DNA of 64,000 bases from Bacteroidales bacterium (GCA_030654075.1 JAURYB010000117.1:1-64000); one strand, 5' to 3'. Counted from the first letter of the stretch, positions 53,397 through 63,120 are shown. Translations and numbers: made by a program. The notes: generated by a model from the letters alone, not told the origin.

Positions 53397-54491
53397 ATGA
53401 TCTTATCCGAAATTACATCATATCTGAATACCCAATTTCCGCTTGCACTACAGGAAAGTTATGATAACTGCGGTTTGTTGATTGGCGATACTGATACTGA
53501 AATTGCCGGAGCTTTAATTTGCCTCGATATTACAGAAGAAGTTTTGGATGAAGCTGTAAAAAATAAATGCAACCTGGTTGTATCACATCACCCATTGATC
53601 TTTTCAGGAATAAAAAGCCTAACCGGCCGCACTGATACCGAACGCTTAGTAATCAGGGCTATCAGGGAAAATATTGCGGTTTTTGCCCTTCATACCAATC
53701 TCGATAATCATCACGAAGGGGTAAATCATTTTCTGTGCAGCAAACTGGGGATTTTAGAACCTGAAATCCTTAAACCTTTGTCGGATAAACTGCGGAAACT
53801 TGTTACTTTTTGCCCTGAATCCCATGCCAGCCAGGTACGTGATGCCATATTTAATGCAGGTGCCGGGCATATTGGCAATTACGATTGTTGCAGTTACAGT
53901 TCCAAAGGTGAAGGAACATTCAAAGCTTTGCCCGGCGCAAATCCGTTTGTTGGCGAACAAGGAAAATTGCATGCTGAACCTGAGTTGCGTATTGAAACGA
54001 TATTTCCTGCCTTCCTCGAAAATAATTTAATTGCAGCCCTTAAGCAGGCGCATCCCTACGAAGAAGTTGCTTATGATATTTATCCTCTTACCAACAAACA
54101 TCAAAGTCTTGGTGCCGGCATGATAGGATCACTTCCCCATGCAATTGATGCCGAAGAATTTTTAATTTCAGTGAAAGAAATTCTTCAGATCGGATGCATT
54201 CGTCATACTAATTTAAAAAATAAAAAAATTCAGCGGATTGCTGTATGTGGTGGCTCAGGAAGCTTCCTGATTAATGATGCAATATACTGTAATGCTGATA
54301 TATACATGACCGGAGATATTAAATACCACGACTTCTTTATCCCTGAAAATAAGATGATTTTAGCGGATATCGGACATTTCGAAAGTGAACAATTCACAAA
54401 AGAACTGATATATAACTTTTTAAAGAAAAAATTTACTACTTTTGCACTCTTTATTTCCGGAACCAACACCAATCCGGTTAATTATTTGTAA
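53397..54491 (+). CDS. Nif3-like dinuclear metal-centre protein
   Basis: A 364-residue member of the Nif3/YbgI/DUF34 family with the long form containing an inserted PII-like (cutA-type) domain at about residues 135-230 (KLVTFCPESHASQVRDAIFNAGAGHIG). Metal-binding residues are visible in VSHHPLIFSG, FALHTNLDNH and the C-terminal ADIGHFESEQ. Family members hydrolyse or handle GTP cyclohydrolase I-related substrates in some reports, but the function is unsettled. It is 26 bases upstream of a zinc-ribbon coiled-coil gene, a recurring neighbour pair that probably forms an operon. Confidence 0.92.
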   Translation: MILSEITSYLNTQFPLALQESYDNCGLLIGDTDTEIAGALICLDITEEVLDEAVKNKCNLVVSHHPLIFSGIKSLTGRTDTERLVIRAIRENIAVFALHTNLDNHHEGVNHFLCSKLGILEPEILKPLSDKLRKLVTFCPESHASQVRDAIFNAGAGHIGNYDCCSYSSKGEGTFKALPGANPFVGEQGKLHAEPELRIETIFPAFLENNLIAALKQAHPYEEVAYDIYPLTNKHQSLGAGMIGSLPHAIDAEEFLISVKEILQIGCIRHTNLKNKKIQRIAVCGGSGSFLINDAIYCNADIYMTGDIKYHDFFIPENKMILADIGHFESEQFTKELIYNFLKKKFTTFALFISGTNTNPVNYL

Positions 54492-54517
54492 ATCAACATA
54501 AAACATCATAATCTGCT

Positions 54518-55378
54518 ATGGCAAAAAGTGTTGCTAAACCAGCTGAAACAATCAGTGAAGTGAGCCTTAAGGCATCAAATGCGGTTAACACAAGCGAAAC
54601 TACTGAATCTTCTGCTCCTATTGAGCACGTAAAAGACGAAACAGAGATTTCGATTGAGAAAAAGCTCATTGCTTTATATACTCTTCAGCAAAATGACTCA
54701 AAGATCGATCGTATAAAAATTGTTCGTGGTGAGTTACCACTTGAAGTGGAAGACCTTGAAGATGAAGTTGCAGGTCTTGAAACCCGCATCGACAATTATA
54801 TTTCGGAAATTGAAGTTCTTGACAAGCAGATTGCCGATAAGGTATTAGCTATTAAAGAAAGTCAGGGATTGATTAAACGCTACGAGGAGCAGCAAAACAA
54901 TGTAAGGAACAACCGCGAATATGATGCGCTCACCAAGGAAGTTGAATTTCAGAATCTTGAAATCCAACTTGCGGAGAAACGTATCCGCGAATTTACTGCC
55001 CAGCTCACCATGAGCAAAGAAGAAATAGAAAATGCTCAACATGAACTTAGTGACCGTAGAAATGACATGGAAGCTAAGCGCAGCGAGCTCACTGATATTG
55101 TTGCCGAAACTGAACTTGAAGAAAAAGAACTCAACAACAAATCAGAACAACAACAACGGCTGATTGAAGAAAGATTGCTGATCGCGTACAAACGTATCCG
55201 CAAGAATGCACGTAATGGGCTTGCTGTTGTTCCTGTTGAACGCGATGCATGTGGTGGATGTTTCAGCTATATTCCGCCTCAACGTCAGCTCGACATAAAA
55301 CTTCACAAGAAAATTATCGTTTGTGAATTCTGTGGTCGTATTCTCGTAGATAAAGAGTTGGCGGATTCACTTAACTAA
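54518..55378 (+). CDS. Coiled-coil protein with C-terminal zinc ribbon (C4 type)
   Basis: A 286-residue protein. The first ~45 residues are low-complexity and rich in Ser, Glu and Thr. Residues about 45-230 form a long two-stranded coiled coil with heptads broken by KRYEEQQNNVRNNREYDALTK, the family motif. The end is a zinc ribbon with CGGCFSYIPP and CEFCGRILVD as the two knuckles. The family is related to the archetype HP0958/CT398 of epsilonproteobacteria and Chlamydia, linked to flagellar or type III functions there, but in Bacteroidota its role is unknown. It is probably co-transcribed with the Nif3-like gene and ends at a strong terminator. Confidence 0.9.
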   Translation: MAKSVAKPAETISEVSLKASNAVNTSETTESSAPIEHVKDETEISIEKKLIALYTLQQNDSKIDRIKIVRGELPLEVEDLEDEVAGLETRIDNYISEIEVLDKQIADKVLAIKESQGLIKRYEEQQNNVRNNREYDALTKEVEFQNLEIQLAEKRIREFTAQLTMSKEEIENAQHELSDRRNDMEAKRSELTDIVAETELEEKELNNKSEQQQRLIEERLLIAYKRIRKNARNGLAVVPVERDACGGCFSYIPPQRQLDIKLHKKIIVCEFCGRILVDKELADSLN

Positions 55379-55394
55379 TCAAGGTATACCTTTT

Positions 55395-55430
55395 AAGAGG
55401 CTTTCCGGAATACCGGAAAGCCTCTTTTTT
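55395..55430 (+). terminator. Rho-independent terminator of the Nif3/zinc-ribbon operon
   Basis: AAGAGGCTTTCCGG and CCGGAAAGCCTCTT form a perfect 14-bp stem with an AATA loop, followed by six T residues counting from the stem. It begins 17 bases after the zinc-ribbon stop. Confidence 0.95.
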
Positions 55431-55511
55431 ATTTCCATTACATAAAACCACTTTAAATTATCCAGCCTCCTTCATAATATCCTAGCATCTTCAACCAAAC
55501 TCTATAAACAA

Positions 55512-55545
55512 TGAAGGCTGCCCTATTCCGACAGCCTTCAATAAT
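55512..55545. terminator. Hairpin after the lipoprotein gene
   Basis: TGAAGGCTG and CAGCCTTCA form a 9-bp stem with an 11-base loop. It is about 44 bases beyond the minus-strand lipoprotein stop; a T-rich tract follows on the plus strand. Confidence 0.75.
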
Positions 55546-55583
55546 TTTTATAAATTATTAAGTATTCAGATTACTTTAAAATG

Positions 55584-56645
55584 CTACCAGTAAACCCCCG
55601 AATGAGCTGCAATATAAATTTTACCTGATAATCCTGTGATTGCATAGGAATCAACATTAGCTCCATTCAGGTTTTCATGCTTATATGGAAATTGCCCGGG
55701 AGCAGTTGTCCATTTGTTATTTTTCTTAGCCAGAATATCATTCCCGACATACAAATGCGTAGCGGATAAACTAACGTTACTTCCCATATTAAATGTAATT
55801 GTGGCAGTTGAAAGATCATATACAACGTTCAGAGTACCCACTAAGGTCCCTTTAAGAATATCGCATTGCCCTGCGCCGGCATAAATTGGCCAACTGTAAG
55901 TACCTGCACCGATTGGTCCGTTTGACCACCCCCAGTTATTGGATTTAACACCAGGAATAGCGAGGAAGCAGTTTGCTGAATTATCCCCAAAAGCATAAGC
56001 TGTTTCACAAGCACTGTTACCACATCTTTGTTTACAGTAATCCAGATAAAAACCATACGATTTTAATGCTGTTTGAGCTTTAGCTGTAACTCTGGTGTAC
56101 CCCGCGACATCTTTAACCTTAATGTCTGCGATAGCTACAATAATAAAACAATCAGGCAAAGTACTCAATGGAATTACTTGCGTATGATTAAGTATTCTTG
56201 GCCTAGGGTATTTTATGTATGGGAAATATCCGGGGTGAAAATATCCTGTTCCATCCGGATTAACGGTATTAGGTAACCCGGGAACAGTCATGCTTGTCAA
56301 ACCTTCTGGTGTTCCTGCATAAACAAAAATACTTTCGATTGAATCGCCAGGATTCGCATGATACGTAACATACAGATTTACAAGATCGTTTCCCACTGTA
56401 ACTGTTCCGTAAGAAACGGATGTATTAAAAACTATGCCAGTTGAAGTGGCTACTCCTGTGGGATACAAATTGGCTAGCAATTGGTTACCACAAGGCGAAT
56501 AAACAATAGTTGACTTAACATCAATTCCAGCTTTATTTGCAGCTGAATTACTTGAATCATCTAGCACTTCCGATTTTTGACATCCGATAAATAATACCGG
56601 CACAACAAACAGCAGATAAAGAAAACTTTTAAATGGTTTTTTCAT
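55584..56645 (-). CDS. Hypothetical lipoprotein
   Basis: A 353-residue protein with a type II signal peptide: a basic start MKKPFKSF, a hydrophobic core and the lipobox FIGC with Cys22 as the lipid anchor. The rest is a secreted beta-rich sequence with no family I can name. It contains many glycines, asparagines and aromatic residues (for example NNWGWSNGPIGAGTYSWPIY) and four clustered cysteines around CKQRCGNSACETAY, which could form disulfides. The C-terminal part LYVGNDILAKKNNKW may be a carbohydrate- or ligand-facing sandwich. The gene is monocistronic with a following hairpin. Confidence 0.75.
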   Translation of the reverse strand: MKKPFKSFLYLLFVVPVLFIGCQKSEVLDDSSNSAANKAGIDVKSTIVYSPCGNQLLANLYPTGVATSTGIVFNTSVSYGTVTVGNDLVNLYVTYHANPGDSIESIFVYAGTPEGLTSMTVPGLPNTVNPDGTGYFHPGYFPYIKYPRPRILNHTQVIPLSTLPDCFIIVAIADIKVKDVAGYTRVTAKAQTALKSYGFYLDYCKQRCGNSACETAYAFGDNSANCFLAIPGVKSNNWGWSNGPIGAGTYSWPIYAGAGQCDILKGTLVGTLNVVYDLSTATITFNMGSNVSLSATHLYVGNDILAKKNNKWTTAPGQFPYKHENLNGANVDSYAITGLSGKIYIAAHSGVYW

Positions 56646-57160
56646 GGTTTTTGGTTTTAGAGTTCAATTTTATTAAAATGACTGGAACAAATAGGACTTG
56701 CTGTATTAAATTACAATAAAGAATAGTTGATTGCAAGTATAATCAACTATTGTGCCTGAACTATTATCTGTAAGTCAATCAACTAAATAGCAATCAATTG
56801 ACTGAAAAATACCATATATTTATTTCATTTTGAAAAAAAAATGTCCCTTTTACGCAAATATTTCTTGGTTAAAATCTTGCCTCTTCCTGCCTATGTTGCC
56901 ACTCATTTTCTTTTATAGTTTTTAGTATTGGATGTTAACTCGATTGATTTTAATATTTGGAGTAATATTGATTGAATTCTGCCTAAAACCGGGTTCTGAA
57001 TAATAAAATTATCAGGAAACCGGAGAGACAGATAATTACGCCATTTTATGAAAAAAACCAGGCTAATAAAAATAAGTTTTTACTCGATTTATTGAAGAAC
57101 CGGGATTTATAAGAAATAATTTCGGATTTTTGTATTTTAAAGTCTCTTCCCCCTGGTCAA
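56646..57160. other. AT-rich intergenic spacer
   Basis: A 515-base spacer between two divergent genes, the lipoprotein gene and the TPR gene. It is AT-rich, contains scattered TTGATTG/CAATCAA copies near 56725-56800, and has no gene, tandem array or exact TAnnTTTG element that I could support. Confidence 0.6.
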
Positions 57161-58651
57161 ATGAAACAAACTCTAATTCTATTAATTTTATTTTTTGTTT
57201 CAAGTAGTATCCACGCCTCCTTTACTTTTAACGATAACTGTAAACAGGCTTACACCGAAATGATGTGCCTCCGTTTTGATGGTGCCGGTGCCAGGATGCA
57301 ATCAGAGAAAAAAATAAACCCTGACAACCAGGTTCCATACATAATTGAGAATTATATTGATTTTCTGAAAGTATTAATTGGAGAAGAAGAGCACGATTTC
57401 AACTTTCTGAAAAGCAAAAAAGAGCAACGCTTGCGGAAGCTTGCGGCAGAAGGCAAAGAATCACCCTGGTACTTATACAGCCAGTCTTTAATCTACCTGC
57501 AATCAGGAGTTGCCAGGATAAAATTCGGGGAATATGTCAGTGCAAGCCTTGATATTAACCGGGCTTATCGCCTGTTGATTGAGAACCAGCGTAAATTTCC
57601 TGATTTTGTAATGAACAAAGCAGGTCTTGGCATACTACATTCCCTTATTGGCACAGTACCGGCTAAATACAAATGGGCAGTAAATTCACTCCAATTTGAA
57701 GGCACTATTCCCGAAGGCAATGCCGAGATTGCCGGAGCTTACCGGCAATTGGTTTCCGATCCGCAACTCAGCTTTTTATTACCCGAAACAGTTTTTCTGC
57801 TCACGTTTGTAACACTGAATCTTTCGGCTGATATACCCGCAGCGCTGAACCTGGTTGAGAAATTTAATACGTCAACACTCAAATCAGTTGTTAATGAAAG
57901 TCCTTTACTGATATATTCCTTTGCAAACATTTATTCCAGGGCAGGCGAAAACGATAAAGTGATTCAGTTGATCACGGATTATCCACGCACTCCTGACATG
58001 TATCACTTTCACTACCTGAATTATATGCTTGGTGTGGCAAAGCTTAACCGCTTAGATAAAGATGCGTGTTATCCGCTATTAAGTTTCCTCGGCAGCTTCA
58101 AAGGGAAAAACTATATCAGGTCGGCATATATGCACCTTGCCTGGTATTACCTCATTCAAAATGAACCTCAGCAATACAACATTTATATCGAACGCATAAA
58201 ACTCAGGGGGAACGATCAGGTTGACAATGATCGGGAAGCCCTGGTTTTTGCAACTAAAAACAATAAACCGGATATGCGTCTCTTAAAAGCACGACTTCTG
58301 TTTGATGGGGGATATTATTCCCGTGCCAGGCAGGAACTTGATGGATATAAAACATCAGATGTTAAGACCAGTCTCGAATATATTTACCGCCTTGGTCGTA
58401 TTTATCATAACTGGGGTAAAATAGACGAAGCTATTTCCTATTATGCAGAAACCATAAAGAAAGGGGGAAATCTGCCCTATTATTTCGCAGCCAATTCATC
58501 GCTTCAACTCGGCATCATCTATGAAAAACGGAATGATTTTGTTCAGGCAAAAAAGTTCTATTTAAAAGTGTTGAATATGAATTTTGACGAATACCAGTTC
58601 AGTATCACCAATAAAGCACAGGCCGGACTAAATAGAATTAAGGGGAAATAG
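57161..58651 (+). CDS. Exported TPR-repeat protein
   Basis: A 496-residue protein with a signal peptide (residues 1-20, ending SIHA). It is mostly helical; TPR-like units are clearest in the C-terminal third, for example TSLEYIYRLGRIYHNWGKIDEAISYYAETI and SSLQLGIIYEKRNDFVQAKKFYLKVL. The middle part has conserved-looking aromatic segments such as YHFHYLNYMLGVAKL and AYMHLAWYYL. It is probably a periplasmic scaffold or outer-membrane-associated protein. No enzymatic motif was seen, and neither neighbour suggests a function. Confidence 0.8.
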   Translation: MKQTLILLILFFVSSSIHASFTFNDNCKQAYTEMMCLRFDGAGARMQSEKKINPDNQVPYIIENYIDFLKVLIGEEEHDFNFLKSKKEQRLRKLAAEGKESPWYLYSQSLIYLQSGVARIKFGEYVSASLDINRAYRLLIENQRKFPDFVMNKAGLGILHSLIGTVPAKYKWAVNSLQFEGTIPEGNAEIAGAYRQLVSDPQLSFLLPETVFLLTFVTLNLSADIPAALNLVEKFNTSTLKSVVNESPLLIYSFANIYSRAGENDKVIQLITDYPRTPDMYHFHYLNYMLGVAKLNRLDKDACYPLLSFLGSFKGKNYIRSAYMHLAWYYLIQNEPQQYNIYIERIKLRGNDQVDNDREALVFATKNNKPDMRLLKARLLFDGGYYSRARQELDGYKTSDVKTSLEYIYRLGRIYHNWGKIDEAISYYAETIKKGGNLPYYFAANSSLQLGIIYEKRNDFVQAKKFYLKVLNMNFDEYQFSITNKAQAGLNRIKGK

Positions 58652-58931
58652 TTGGTGGTTTACTAATTTGTTTCTGGCTTCTGGCTATAATGTTTCTGAA
58701 CATTGAATACCCGGTTAAAGGCTTCAAGATAAAACCATATCTCCCTGACAATAAATTACAGATAACCCACGATCTCTAAAAATCTTAAAAATCTTGTCAA
58801 ACTACGATTGAATGACTATTGATTGACCAATATCTTCCATACATGTAACATTTCTCTCTCACCCTATCGCCCTTCGCCTTGTCACCCCTCACTTCATCTT
58901 CTCCCTCCTCACATCTTATACAATTTGCGTC

Positions 58932-59960
58932 CTACCTCTTCCCAGGCTTAAATTGCGATACTTTCAGGATATGCTGTGCATCCGTATCTTCCATCAGTTG
59001 TTTCAATGAGATATTATCAGCTTCCCGCATATAAGCCCTCACTATTTGCCAACCCATATACGCGCCTAACCTTCCGGGTGATTCAGCAGCAAAACCAGAG
59101 GTAAACGGGGCATCAGTCATCATCTTCGAAACGCCTTGCGGATCGGACGAAAACAGTAACTGGTGTTCAATAATAAAAGCCCAAATGCTGCTTTCGTTCC
59201 TATTACTCCATTCAAGTTGTTCAGCCGAATAACCGATTTTAAATTCATCTTTTACATCAGGCAGAGTAACATCAAGGAAGTACAAGGCCTTCCCGGCCAT
59301 AATCATCTGATCCAGCAATGTATTACGTTTGCCATCCATGTGCACCAGGTTATCAGAAACTGCCAGCATACATTGAGGTAAAATATGTTCCGGAGTTAAA
59401 CGATTGGTTTTGTATTTTGGAATACCTGCTTTAACGTAAGCCGATACATCATTGCCCAGGAAAATATCTAATCCAATCGCCATTGCCGTATCAGAATAAT
59501 ACACCGGATTATCTATATCTAACCCCGAAACATAGGTAAACACATGAGGAACAGTCTTCTCAGGATAGTATTGCCTGAACCGTTTAAAGGCAACCGTCAG
59601 ATCATTTTCAAGAAAAGTAATGTCCGGATATTCTCTTATCGTCAGATCATATAATTCCCTGATATTGGGATCATTCAGAAAATTATAGATTCTGAGTATA
59701 TTCATGGTATCCTGCCACTGATTGCCAAGAAAGTAAGAATAATCCGGATAAAGAGTAGCCATCCCCTGCCTGAGATGCTTTTTATCCAGTCCGAAAAGCG
59801 CTTTCTCGTATCTCTTTATACCAATTTTACTTTCCGCAACTTTTGTGTTTAGTTGAGAAGGCATTGTTACTTCCGGATTCTTGTTTTTACAGGCTTGAAA
59901 TGCAAGAATCAGGACTACAGGCAAATAGATGAAATACTTACTAAAAAGAGATTTATTCAT
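58932..59960 (-). CDS. gldB: Gliding motility lipoprotein GldB
   Basis: A 342-residue lipoprotein similar to GldB, required for gliding in Flavobacterium and found widely in Bacteroidota with or without motility. The signal peptide ends in the lipobox FQAC with Cys24. Characteristic segments are IKRYEKALFGLDKKHLRQGMATL, FTYVSGLDIDNPVYY, IGLDIFLGNDVSAYVKAGIPKYKTNRLTPEHI and the C-terminal APFTSGFAAESPGRLGAYMGWQIVR. In flavobacteria gldB lies near gldC and nadE; here nadE is 1.5 kb away and gldC was not found. T9SS use is also implied by the sorting domain of the endonuclease. Confidence 0.88.
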   Translation of the reverse strand: MNKSLFSKYFIYLPVVLILAFQACKNKNPEVTMPSQLNTKVAESKIGIKRYEKALFGLDKKHLRQGMATLYPDYSYFLGNQWQDTMNILRIYNFLNDPNIRELYDLTIREYPDITFLENDLTVAFKRFRQYYPEKTVPHVFTYVSGLDIDNPVYYSDTAMAIGLDIFLGNDVSAYVKAGIPKYKTNRLTPEHILPQCMLAVSDNLVHMDGKRNTLLDQMIMAGKALYFLDVTLPDVKDEFKIGYSAEQLEWSNRNESSIWAFIIEHQLLFSSDPQGVSKMMTDAPFTSGFAAESPGRLGAYMGWQIVRAYMREADNISLKQLMEDTDAQHILKVSQFKPGKR

Positions 59961-59986
59961 ACTAAACTTATTTTCTATGAACCAGG

Positions 59987-60592
59987 CTAAAAAAGTTTAA
60001 CCCCCAGGCTGACATTAAAAATATTGTTCTTCATTTGGAGATTACTTTCACCGTTATACATATTATCCAGTCCTAATTCGTAACGCACATCCAGGGTCAT
60101 GAAAAGCACATCGATCCCTGCTCCCATTTGTACCGACCATAGACTGTTTTTAATATCATCAACCGATTGAATAGGCCAAAGCTCACTCATATTTTCAGGA
60201 TCAAGTTTTTTGTTCAGAATAAATGTATAAGCAGGACCAGCCATAATCCTCATATTAAAACCAGGCTTACTCACAAGTTTGATACCGACCAGGGCAGGGA
60301 TTTTGAGTGACTGAACTGTTAAATCCTGACTGCTGGCAGATAAACCTGTACCCTGATTCAGCGTGCTGGTTACCACCTGGTAATTTGCTTCAGGTTGAAA
60401 ATAAACCTTTTTACCAAGCCGTATAAACGCACCTACCTGGAATGAATTTTTAATACTGGATTGAACAGAATCCAGGTTATCCGTTATTGTATTAGAGCTA
60501 TATCCAATCTTAGGGCCCAGGCTAAATACGCCCTGTGCTATAGAAGCTGATCCACAAGTAATTATAAGTATTGCTAAAAGAATCTTTTTCAT
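59987..60592 (-). CDS. Outer-membrane beta-barrel protein (porT-like family)
   Basis: A 201-residue exported protein with a signal peptide ending near residue 20 (SIAQ). The rest alternates polar and hydrophobic or aromatic residues in the way expected for an eight-stranded barrel: SLGPKIGYSSN, FQVGAFIRLGKKVYFQPEANY, VGIKLVSKPGFNMRIMAGPAY, VQMGAGIDVLFMTLDVRYELG, and NIFNVSLGVKLF with a terminal aromatic. It falls in the outer-membrane beta-barrel group related to PorT. It is 26 bases upstream of gldB on the same strand and may be co-transcribed. Confidence 0.87.
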   Translation of the reverse strand: MKKILLAILIITCGSASIAQGVFSLGPKIGYSSNTITDNLDSVQSSIKNSFQVGAFIRLGKKVYFQPEANYQVVTSTLNQGTGLSASSQDLTVQSLKIPALVGIKLVSKPGFNMRIMAGPAYTFILNKKLDPENMSELWPIQSVDDIKNSLWSVQMGAGIDVLFMTLDVRYELGLDNMYNGESNLQMKNNIFNVSLGVKLF

Positions 60593-60760
60593 ATTTTTGT
60601 TTATTTATATAAGTAGAACGATTGAATTACAAAGTTATTATTCACGAAGCCATTTCAACTGTTATTGTTTTCGGACAACTTATGTATACAATTGTTTGTT
60701 GTTAATATATATTTATACCGATCTTTGCAAATAATTGTTAAAACCACATATTCAAACAAA

Positions 60761-61405
60761 ATGAGAACAAAAATAACTTTAGTACTGCTATTATCGCTAT
60801 ACACCTTTGCCGTGAAAGCGCAATCTTCTTCTTTTAATTTTGGTTTAAAAGCGGCGCCACAGATTAGTTGGATGAAGCCCGATACAGATGGATACAAAGC
60901 TAACGGAGCAAAAATAGGTTTTGCATGGGGATTTATTGCCGATTTTAATTTTACAGAGAACTACAGCATTGGAACCGGATTTAATATGCTTTTTAACGGA
61001 GGCAAACTAACTTTTTCAGATGCCACTGGCACTGTAAACAGAGAGTATTTCCTAAAATATATCGAAGTTCCTTTAACATTAAAAATGAGAACCAACGAGA
61101 TAAACGGGACCAAATATTTTGGCCGTATCGGGTTGGGAACAGCATTCAAAATCGGTGCGAAGAAAGAGGATGAAATTACTAATGCTGAAGGCATAAAAAC
61201 AAATATTGCAAAGAGCAATTTTGATGGGGCAGCGTTTGTACGAGAATCTTTAATTGTTGGAGTAGGCGCTGAGCACGAAATTGCTGAAGGTCTGAAGCTC
61301 GGGTTAGAATTAACTTTTAATAATGGCTTCACCAACATCCTGACAGAAAAAGATGTAAAAGCAACACCAAATTTCTTCGAGCTGGCTTTTTCTGTAATTT
61401 TCTAA
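60761..61405 (+). CDS. Outer-membrane beta-barrel protein (porin-like)
   Basis: A protein of 214 residues with a signal peptide ending VKAQ near residue 18. The mature part has barrel-like strands: FNFGLKAAPQISWMKPD, AKIGFAWGFIADFNFTENYSIGTGF, YIEVPLTLKMRT, YFGRIGLGTAFKIG, LIVGVGAEHEIAEGLKLGLELTFNNGF and FFELAFSVIF with an aromatic end. The start at 60761 is preferred because MRTKITLVLLLSLY is a normal signal peptide; an upstream ATG at 60665 would add 32 residues with no sense. A GATCTTTG box at 60719, one base off TAnnTTTG, lies upstream. It is paralogous in style to the neighbour at 59987. Confidence 0.87.
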   Translation: MRTKITLVLLLSLYTFAVKAQSSSFNFGLKAAPQISWMKPDTDGYKANGAKIGFAWGFIADFNFTENYSIGTGFNMLFNGGKLTFSDATGTVNREYFLKYIEVPLTLKMRTNEINGTKYFGRIGLGTAFKIGAKKEDEITNAEGIKTNIAKSNFDGAAFVRESLIVGVGAEHEIAEGLKLGLELTFNNGFTNILTEKDVKATPNFFELAFSVIF

Positions 61406-61427
61406 AATAAAATATTTTTCCTTTTTC

Positions 61428-61457
61428 AGCCCGGGTATTCATCCGGGCTTTATTTTT
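61428..61457 (+). terminator. Terminator of the barrel gene overlapping the nadE promoter
   Basis: AGCCCGG and CCGGGCT form a 7-bp stem with an 8-base loop, followed by TTATTTTTG. The T-tract is at the same time the -7 element of nadE. Confidence 0.8.
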
Positions 61458-61458
61458 G
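61451..61458 (+). promoter_or_regulatory. -7 element (TATTTTTG) that sets the nadE start
   Basis: An exact TAnnTTTG match 16 bases before the ATG at 61474. It overlaps a possible TTG start at 61456, which is therefore unlikely. Confidence 0.6.
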
Positions 61459-61473
61459 CATAAAAGTTACATC

Positions 61474-63120
61474 ATGCGTATCGCACTCGCTCAACTAAAC
61501 TATATCATAGGTGATTTTGACCTGAATACAGCCAAAATAATCGAAACTATTGAAAAATGCAAGCAGCAGAAAGCTGAACTGGTCGTATTTGCTGAACTTT
61601 CGGTTTGTGGTTACCCGCCACGCGATTTCCTTGAATTCGACGATTTTATCTCGAAAAGCTATAACGCGGTTAACGAAATAGCAAGCCATTGCACAGGAAT
61701 AGCCGCACTTGTAGGAGCACCATCCCGAAATCCGGACGCAAAAGGCAAAAATCTGTTTAACTCGGCATGGCTTCTGGCTGAAGGCAAAGTTCAGGGAATG
61801 GCCCACAAAGCCTTATTGCCAACGTACGATATTTTCGATGAATACCGCTATTTTGAACCTAACCGGAAGTTCAACTGCATTACATTCAAGGGAATAAAGA
61901 TCGCGCTCACCATATGCGAAGATATATGGAACCTGGGCGATGATCCACTTTATATTTCAAATCCAATGGATATATTGGCTGCTCAGAATCCTGATATCAT
62001 GATCAATATTGCAGCTTCTCCTTTTACTTACGAGCAGCAGAAAACAAGGACTGAAATCCTCAGGGCAAATACCGCGCAATATAAAATCCCCCTTGTGTAT
62101 GTAAACCAGGTTGGCGCGCAGACTGAATTATTATTTGATGGAAACTCCTGCGCTATAGATAGCGAAGGCAAGACAGTTTCAGTTTGCAAGTCTTTCGGGG
62201 AAGATATTAGTGTTGTAGATTTTAACTTTGAGAACAAACAAATCACTTCAGATTTACCAGTTGCAAATGAAAATCTTTCGAAAACTCAACTTATTCATGA
62301 TGCGCTGGTAATGGGCATCAGGGATTATTTTACAAAAATGGGATTTTCAAAAGCAATACTCGGGCTATCGGGTGGAATTGATTCGGCAGTAACGCTCGCA
62401 TTGGCATCCGAAGCTTTAGGAAATAATAATGTATACGCGGTACTTCTACCTTCCGAATATTCATCGGGCCATTCCATAGAAGATGCTGTTGCGCTGGCCG
62501 AAAATCTGGGCTGTAAATACGATACAATAAGCATTAAAGACGGATATAATTCCGTACTTGGATCACTTCAACCGTATTTCAACAATTTGCCTTTTAACGT
62601 TGCCGAAGAAAATTTACAGGCACGAATCAGAGCTGTACTATTGATGGGATTGGCCAACAAATTCGGGTATATATTACTCAATACCTCCAATAAAAGTGAA
62701 GCTGCAGTCGGTTATGGTACTTTGTATGGTGATATGTGCGGCGGAATTTCGGTACTGGGCGATGTATACAAAACCGAAGTTTATGAGCTGGCAAATTATA
62801 TTAATCGCGAACACGAAATTATCCCGTTAAATAGTATTATTAAACCACCATCAGCCGAACTCCGTCCCGGCCAGAAGGACAGCGACTCACTTCCTGAGTA
62901 CGATATTCTCGATCAGATATTGTATAATTATATTGAACTTCGCCAAAGCCCTGCCGACCTGGTTGCATCCGGATTTGACGAAACCATGGTAAAACGTGTA
63001 TTACGTATGGTAAATATGAATGAATGGAAACGTCATCAAACCCCGCCTATTCTGCGTGTTTCACCCAAGGCTTTCGGGCAGGGACGAAGGATACCGATTG
63101 TTGGGAAATATTTATCATAA
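61474..63120 (+). CDS. nadE: Glutamine-dependent NAD+ synthetase
   Basis: The last step of NAD synthesis: amidation of deamido-NAD with ammonia made from glutamine in the same chain. The 548-residue protein has an N-terminal nitrilase-type glutaminase domain with the Glu of VFAELSVCGYPP, the Lys of KALLPTYDIFDEYRYF and the catalytic Cys of ALTICEDIWN. The C-terminal synthetase domain has the P-loop LGLSGGIDSAVTLALA near 302-317 and NTSNKSEAAVGYGTLYGDMCGG near 405-426. The start at 61474 (MRIALAQLNY) is the normal N terminus; an upstream TTG would lie inside the promoter. Confidence 0.97.
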   Translation: MRIALAQLNYIIGDFDLNTAKIIETIEKCKQQKAELVVFAELSVCGYPPRDFLEFDDFISKSYNAVNEIASHCTGIAALVGAPSRNPDAKGKNLFNSAWLLAEGKVQGMAHKALLPTYDIFDEYRYFEPNRKFNCITFKGIKIALTICEDIWNLGDDPLYISNPMDILAAQNPDIMINIAASPFTYEQQKTRTEILRANTAQYKIPLVYVNQVGAQTELLFDGNSCAIDSEGKTVSVCKSFGEDISVVDFNFENKQITSDLPVANENLSKTQLIHDALVMGIRDYFTKMGFSKAILGLSGGIDSAVTLALASEALGNNNVYAVLLPSEYSSGHSIEDAVALAENLGCKYDTISIKDGYNSVLGSLQPYFNNLPFNVAEENLQARIRAVLLMGLANKFGYILLNTSNKSEAAVGYGTLYGDMCGGISVLGDVYKTEVYELANYINREHEIIPLNSIIKPPSAELRPGQKDSDSLPEYDILDQILYNYIELRQSPADLVASGFDETMVKRVLRMVNMNEWKRHQTPPILRVSPKAFGQGRRIPIVGKYLS

